Assembly: GCA_029938505.1 (NCBI GenBank) | Contig: JAOZUV010000001.1 | Location: forward strand, 8,764 to 27,381 | Source: Bacteroidales bacterium | Lineage (GTDB): Bacteria > Bacteroidota > Bacteroidia > Bacteroidales > GCA-2711565 | Direction of reading: 5' to 3' | Length of the DNA: 18,618 nucleotides | In this document: positions 15,242-18,618 of the stretch, one piece after another | Layout of the letters: every line of letters begins with the position of its first letter | Position numbering within the stretch: the first letter of the stretch is position 1 | Notes under the pieces: model-generated | The model's input: the letters and a program-made list of their open reading frames with translations, nothing else | The model's database searches: none | Told to the model about the DNA's origin: nothing | Position numbers and translations under genes: made by a program

Positions 15242-15257
15242 AAAAAAAAGAAGCCAA
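14058..15257 (-). CDS. DNA (cytosine-5-)-methyltransferase
   Basis: Up to 399 residues; transfers a methyl group from S-adenosylmethionine to cytosine C5 in DNA, probably protecting phage DNA from host restriction. Motifs in order: I 'ILSICSGVGGLELGLE' (21-36), IV 'GGYPCQPFS' with catalytic Cys97, VI 'FENVGG' (133-138), VIII 'GAPHKRERLFILAY' (169-182), then a basic variable target-recognition region (185-345), and motif X 'NRVDRIRACGNGVVPL' (360-375). The variable region contains repeated L/V-A-Y/N segments. The longest start is TTG 15257, but it lies in the loop of a hairpin with the ribosome site only 2 bases away. GTG 15218 (residue 14), just before motif I and after an AAAAGGAAAA run, may be the true start. 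Inserted between gpW and portal, where lambda has no gene. It ends ATGA with the portal. Confidence 0.95.
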   Translation of the reverse strand: MASFFYAKRKKKIVDKNTFNILSICSGVGGLELGLELAIKNVRTICYVEGEAYCCEILAKRMEEKQLVEAPIWSDIKTFDGKPWRGKVDCIVGGYPCQPFSIAGKRLAEKDPRHLWPDVARLIREVRPPICFFENVGGHLRLGFESVAKDLQAMGYRVKAGLFTAVEIGAPHKRERLFILAYNDKLRCDNGGNHFFKRHLCENTKRSISQNQFKGRKSKSRFRKICESLANSCEIIKQRCFYERSSKRKQEKETSKRSDNVANTASARTSLNERELWKKRKRNCPKKQLENSKRKRCGRWGNGMEAGKIRKIKTTRSQRSLFKEDELPIWPPKPEDFNGWRKIPTHLKPAVLRMDNGLANRVDRIRACGNGVVPLVCAYAWRTLTDGLHLGKVKKGTNE

Positions 15258-15270
15258 GACCTCTTTTTTT
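15242..15270 (-). terminator. Terminator-like hairpin between gpW-like gene and methyltransferase
   Basis: On the minus strand AAAAAAAGAGG pairs with GCTTCTTTTTTT (one G-U pair) around a six-base loop, ending in a T run. The stem is A-T rich, so it is weaker than the other two terminators. The TTG codon proposed as a methyltransferase start lies in the loop. It may reduce methyltransferase transcription relative to head genes. Confidence 0.5.
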
Positions 15271-15302
15271 ATTGTTTTTTTAGTAAATCCAAATTCTAAA
15301 AA

Positions 15303-15515
15303 TTAAGAAAAAGGAGTTGCTCCACGAACACGGATTCCGCCTCGTTTTTTAGAAGTTAGTTTATTTAAAAGCCATTCTTCTCTTTTTTGAAGCATATTTA
15401 AATCTGCTTTTCGCACTCGTTGCCCGTTATAACTAGCTTCTTGTGCGTTCGTTAATATGTCGGAAATAGCCTGTTGAACTTCTTCAATTTGTTCTTCATA
15501 GGTTTTTATTGCCAT
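15303..15515 (-). CDS. gpW-like head-tail joining protein
   Basis: A 70-residue protein between large terminase and (after the inserted methyltransferase) portal. This is the invariable place of lambda gpW, which enters the head after packaging and plugs the portal channel for tail attachment. It has the expected two-helix plan: a first helix 'YEEQIEEVQQAISDILTNAQ', a turn 'EASYNGQRVRKADLN' and a second helix 'MLQKREEWLLNKL'. The S-Y-N-G-x-x-V-x-x-A/D-L turn is the typical gpW feature. The C-terminus is basic (KKRGGIRVRG). The ATG at 15515 overlaps the stop of the terminase (TAATG), with AAGGAA upstream. Confidence 0.88.
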   Translation of the reverse strand: MAIKTYEEQIEEVQQAISDILTNAQEASYNGQRVRKADLNMLQKREEWLLNKLTSKKRGGIRVRGATPFS

Positions 15516-17428
15516 TAAGATATTCCTTTACTTCTTACTTTACGTCCATGAGAAACTTTATTTGTTGAAGTATTGGGGTTTGTCGAAGAGGAAGGAAGTT
15601 TCGTTATTTTCTTATAAGGAGCATTTTCAACACGCTCTGCACCAACATTCAAATTGAGTCGATAGTTTCGTATCAATCCTCGAAGTGCGGCATAAGAATA
15701 AACACGACAATCAAGTGCTTCCGTTCTTATTCCTTCTCGACGAGGTTGCCATTCTCTTATTAACCGTCCTTTTGAATATTTTTTCTTAACTATTTCAGAA
15801 GTTATTTGCTCGAACCATTCAAGCTCTCTTTCCTTTGGAAAATGCCAATACCCAGCACCAAATTTTTCAATATGAAGACGACGCATTAAGGTCTCTTTTG
15901 CATCATTTACACCAATTACATAAACAGGTTTTTTCGTTTTAAAACTCTTTGAAGCCGTGGCTGGCCAAATTGGATTTCCAGTTCCGCCTTTTCCTTTTAT
16001 TGCCCATACGCCATACATTCTTCTTTCAAAACAATAATTGATAACTTGGTCTGTATAGTGTCCTCCACTATCCACACAAGTCGCCGATATATTTAAGTCC
16101 GGCACTGCTTTTTCATGTTTATATTTTCGGGATAAAACCTTATCAAGCTCCGCCCATAATTCCGGAGTTGAAGGATCGCCGTAAAAAATATGAAAATCAA
16201 TAGACCAACTTTCTTCATCTTTTCCCCAGCCAACAATTTCAAGCTCTAATCTGTTGTCTTGAACGTCAACACCACAAGTTAAAATCACAACCCCAGCGGG
16301 TAAAAGCGGGCCATATTTTTCTCTTCTAACGAGAAGTCCTGTCGGATCTATTGTTTCGCCACTCATATCTTCCCAACTTTCTCCTAGCTTAGTATTCGTC
16401 CATACTTGAAGACGACTAGGATCTTTTTTAACTTGTAAAAATTCTTTTGCAATATCGCTCCAAGACACCCAACCATTGGGAGAATATAAAGAAGATAAAT
16501 GAAAACTTGCCACATCTGTGTTAAAAGGTTTATGAGCAATCCAATGTCCCTTAGATAAGATTTTATCCTTAATCTCATTTTCCCATAAATCATTACAATT
16601 TATACACTTATATTTTGCTCCATTAAATTTTTTTGAATTAAAAACAATCTGCTTCCAAATCAATCTTTGATAGTGGTTGCATTTTGGACACGGCACATAG
16701 TAATACCTTTGATCTCCTTCTAAAAATGCTTGTTCTATTCGACTGGCTTCCTTTATTGTAGGAGTTGAAATCATAAAAATTTTCTTATTTCTGAAAGTAG
16801 ATGTTCGCTCAATAGCTAAATCCACAGGATCTCCTTCAATTCCAGCCTCATCAGGAAAACCGTCAACCTCATCCATAAATAAGTATCTAACAGGCATTGA
16901 TCGAAGCCCAACAGGGGAATTTGCTCCTGTCATAATCAAAACTCCCCCTTTGAATTCTTTCATCAAAATCGTGTTTCCACTATCTCTTGATTTAGGAGAA
17001 GTGATATATTTTCCAAGCACCTTCGTTGCCTCAATCATAGGTGCTATTCTCATTTTTGAATTTCGTTTAGACAATTCAATATTAGGATTTACATATAATG
17101 TCGGCCCGGGAGCATAGTGGATAATATAGCCTAGCCAATTCAATCCCGCCTCTGTTCCACCAATCTGCGCACCTTTCATAAAGACAATTTTTTGCACAGT
17201 ATGAGACGGCGAAAGACAATCCATAATTTCTTTTAAGTATGGAGTTCTTTTTGTTTCCCAATGCCCCGGATCGCTTGTTGAAACTTTTGAAAGAACACGA
17301 TATTTATCCGCCCAATCAGATACGGACAAGCTAAAATAGGTTTTCGTGTGCTTTCTATGTATTTGTATTAGTTCTTCCAGAAATAATTCTGTTGGTTTTC
17401 TCGATAACTCTTGATTCGAATTCATCAT
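15515..17428 (-). CDS. Terminase large subunit (lambda GpA family)
   Basis: A 637-residue packaging motor. The N-terminal ATPase has Walker A-like 'KGAQIGGTE' (85-93), 'GPTLYVNPNIELSKR' (108-122), Walker B 'YLFMDEVDGFPDEA' (182-195) and coupling motif 'STPT' (221-224). A zinc-ribbon insertion follows, with Cys247/Cys250 (CPKC) and Cys275/Cys278 (CINC), a usual feature of GpA terminases. The C-terminal nuclease begins at 'TCGVDVQDNRLELEIVGWG' with Asp388 a likely metal ligand. The N-terminal 'LSVSDWADKYRVLS' and 'PGHWETKRTPYLKEIMDCLS' are classic GpA. Full length for the family. It overlaps the small subunit gene by 74 bp in another frame; no downstream Met precedes the ATPase domain, so the overlap is probably genuine. 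Confidence 0.97.
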   Translation of the reverse strand: MMNSNQELSRKPTELFLEELIQIHRKHTKTYFSLSVSDWADKYRVLSKVSTSDPGHWETKRTPYLKEIMDCLSPSHTVQKIVFMKGAQIGGTEAGLNWLGYIIHYAPGPTLYVNPNIELSKRNSKMRIAPMIEATKVLGKYITSPKSRDSGNTILMKEFKGGVLIMTGANSPVGLRSMPVRYLFMDEVDGFPDEAGIEGDPVDLAIERTSTFRNKKIFMISTPTIKEASRIEQAFLEGDQRYYYVPCPKCNHYQRLIWKQIVFNSKKFNGAKYKCINCNDLWENEIKDKILSKGHWIAHKPFNTDVASFHLSSLYSPNGWVSWSDIAKEFLQVKKDPSRLQVWTNTKLGESWEDMSGETIDPTGLLVRREKYGPLLPAGVVILTCGVDVQDNRLELEIVGWGKDEESWSIDFHIFYGDPSTPELWAELDKVLSRKYKHEKAVPDLNISATCVDSGGHYTDQVINYCFERRMYGVWAIKGKGGTGNPIWPATASKSFKTKKPVYVIGVNDAKETLMRRLHIEKFGAGYWHFPKERELEWFEQITSEIVKKKYSKGRLIREWQPRREGIRTEALDCRVYSYAALRGLIRNYRLNLNVGAERVENAPYKKITKLPSSSTNPNTSTNKVSHGRKVRSKGIS

Positions 17429-17855
17429 TTAACTCTTTTATTGCCTTTTCAAAGTCCTTTTTCATAACATCAGATTGTTCTTTGAAATTCTTACCTTGTA
17501 ATTTAGGAGGGAGTTTATAAACAAGAGACATCATTGTGTCTTTCCATTGCCCACATAAAACAGCAAACGTGATTTTAACAAAATCTAAATCTAAAACTTG
17601 TGCATATTCTCTCCTTACTTTTAATTGTTTTAAAGCGGCATCTGATATTGCGATATTTTCATTGGCATTTTTTATTCTACTCGATTGTTCTATGCCTCTT
17701 GCCATCGAATGTTTTGTGTTTATTTCCCATTCCTTATCAGACTTTTTAGGATCAATCGTTCCATCTTGAAGAGGAGTTATTCTGCCACTTTTAATGGCTT
17801 CTTGAACTGCGGAATGATGAACTTTTCTGTGCTTTGCATAAGCACGAATACTCAT
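17355..17855 (-). CDS. Terminase small subunit-like DNA-binding protein
   Basis: A 166-residue protein immediately upstream of and overlapping the large terminase. The N-terminus 'MSIRAYAKHRKVHHSAVQEA' followed by IKSGRI is a winged helix-turn-helix of the type 'yA-hrgVs--aVq-Ai--GRI' found in lambda Nu1-like and related small terminases. After it comes the 'TIDPKKSDKEWEINT' linker typical of phage packaging regulators. The central part (70-165) is helical and charged, with a 'ALKQLKVRREYAQVLDLDFV' oligomerisation-type helix. It would recognise the packaging site and recruit GpA. AAAAAGGA abuts ATG 17855 directly, an unusually tight spacing, and no in-frame start lies upstream before a TAA. 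It is the first gene of the late operon in the window. Confidence 0.82.
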   Translation of the reverse strand: MSIRAYAKHRKVHHSAVQEAIKSGRITPLQDGTIDPKKSDKEWEINTKHSMARGIEQSSRIKNANENIAISDAALKQLKVRREYAQVLDLDFVKITFAVLCGQWKDTMMSLVYKLPPKLQGKNFKEQSDVMKKDFEKAIKELNDEFESRVIEKTNRIISGRTNTNT

Positions 17856-18008
17856 TCCTTTTTCTTTCTTATGCCTATGGCAAGTCCTCCGCTCTTGAGT
17901 TTAATAAGAAAAGAGTTTTTTAATCCAGCACCTCTTTTATGTTGTTTTTTTACTTAAATACGTTAGAGTATGTAAAATTGATTATTTAAAATTAAGGATT
18001 GTGAAATA
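17856..18008. promoter_or_regulatory. Divergent intergenic region between late operon and methyltransferase gene
   Basis: A 153-bp gap from which two gene sets diverge. Plus strand: TTTACT (17949-17954) and TAAAAT (17973-17978), 18 bp apart, precede the methyltransferase by a suitable distance. Minus strand: TTTACA (17976-17971) and TAAAAA (17952-17947), 18 bp apart, could serve the terminase operon. The two candidates occupy the same bases in opposite directions. A 7-bp inverted repeat AAAAGAG-16-CTCTTTT lies at about 17913-17936. Promoter matches are moderate and unproven. Confidence 0.3.
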
Positions 18009-18618
18009 ATGGCAAAAAATAAATCTAACAAGCTAGAATTGGTATGGGCGGGGAAGGATGCGAAGACATCACCCGAGCCACGAGTTTTGATTGAAGATAA
18101 AGAGAAGTCATACAAGGTTGATGAAGCCAATGGAAATATCCTGATTCATGGGGATAATTTGTTGGGGTTGAAATCTATCGAGAATGAATACGCAGGCAAA
18201 GTGAAATGTATCTACATTGACCCGCCTTATAATACAGGAAATGCGTTTGAACATTATGAAGATGGTTTTGAGCATTCGATATGGCTTGGATTGATGCGTG
18301 ATAGGTTGGAGATTTTACGGAATTTATTGACGGATGATGGAAGTATTTGGATAAGTATTGATGATAATGAACAGGCATATATAAAAATTCTTTGCGATGA
18401 AGTTTTTGGAAGAGAAAATTTTATGGCAAATCTTCCAACAATAATGAATTTAAAAGGAAACCAAGATCAATTTGGTTTTGCAGGAACTCATGAATACACA
18501 GTTGTTTTTGCTAAAGACAAAAAGAAACTTTCCTTTAACCAGTTTCTTGTTGATGAAGAAGAAGTTGCCAACAAATGGGAAGATGATGAGATTGGAATGT
18601 ATAAGAAAGGTGCTAACT
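18009..18618 (+). CDS. Adenine-specific DNA methyltransferase, type III Mod-like (partial, 3' end beyond window)
   Basis: The only plus-strand gene: 203 codons from ATG 18009, open to the window edge. AAGGA lies 10 bases upstream. The N-terminus 'NILIHGDNLLGLKSIENEYA' (residues 43-62) followed by 'VKCIYIDPPYNTGNAFEHYE' holds motif IV DPPY at 71-74, the catalytic signature of N6-adenine methyltransferases. Then come 'LMRDRLEILRNLLTDDGSIW' and 'SIDDNEQAYIKILCDEVFG', the standard course of beta-class / type III Mod proteins. The AdoMet-binding FxGxG motif I should lie in the unseen C-terminal part. It could be part of a type III restriction-modification system (a res gene would follow), a phage-borne solitary methyltransferase, or a host gene bordering the prophage. 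Orientation opposite to the late operon gives independent regulation. Confidence 0.93.
   Translation, partial: MAKNKSNKLELVWAGKDAKTSPEPRVLIEDKEKSYKVDEANGNILIHGDNLLGLKSIENEYAGKVKCIYIDPPYNTGNAFEHYEDGFEHSIWLGLMRDRLEILRNLLTDDGSIWISIDDNEQAYIKILCDEVFGRENFMANLPTIMNLKGNQDQFGFAGTHEYTVVFAKDKKKLSFNQFLVDEEEVANKWEDDEIGMYKKGAN

Noticed and set aside
17913..17936. AAAAGAG-16-CTCTTTT inverted repeat as a terminator
   Set aside because: The stem is short and A-T rich, the loop is long, and no transcript from either side should end there, since genes diverge from this gap. An operator role cannot be supported either.
1..18618. tRNA, rRNA, insertion sequences or CRISPR arrays
   Set aside because: No cloverleaf-like segments, transposase motifs, terminal inverted repeats or regularly spaced repeats were seen on either strand.

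Overview
The window is almost entirely the late (structural) half of a contractile-tailed prophage or phage. About 20 genes run on the minus strand, so transcription goes from about 17.9 kb down to position 1. A divergent adenine-specific DNA methyltransferase gene begins at 18009 on the plus strand and leaves the window. The DNA is AT-rich, starts are preceded by clear AAGGAG-type ribosome binding sites, and TGA is used as a stop. This fits a low-GC Gram-negative host. The mosaic of a lambda/Mu-type head and a P2-type tail resembles phages of AT-rich Alphaproteobacteria such as Wolbachia WO, but host identity is only inferred.

Layout in transcription order. Packaging and head (17855 to about 8290): small terminase subunit, large terminase GpA, gpW-like joining protein, a cytosine-C5 methyltransferase inserted before the portal, lambda gpB-type portal, S49 prohead protease with a nested in-frame scaffold start, decoration protein, Mu gpT-type major capsid protein, a protein in the lambda FI position, an FII-like protein, a tail-terminator-like protein and a small protein. 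This is close to the lambda order A-W-B-C/Nu3-D-E-FI-FII, but with a Mu-type capsid protein. Baseplate and tail (8105 to 1): gpV spike, a two-gene AT-rich cargo insert ending in a terminator, gpW/gp25, a 212-bp noncoding gap, gpJ, gpI, a cysteine-rich beta-helix tail fibre, its chaperone, a terminator, sheath FI, tube FII, and the start of the gpE-type tail assembly chaperone. Tape measure, gpU/X/D-type tail genes, lysis, integrase and repressor are not in the window.

The most unusual feature is at 14051-15257. A second reading frame on the same strand as the cytosine methyltransferase is open for 396 codons. It carries its own recognisable phage-protein motifs (repeated W-P-T segments and a C-terminal LNPPFCEWIMGWPIGW), while the methyltransferase frame carries all of its motifs, including C-terminal motif X. 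The W-P-T repeats of one frame are the same nucleotides as the L/V-A-N/Y repeats of the other. This is a strong candidate for ancient overprinting. Other points of interest are a split HEPN-like cargo gene, three terminator hairpins inside one co-directional late operon (two with no room for a promoter behind them), and the regularly repeating cysteine-rich fibre tip.
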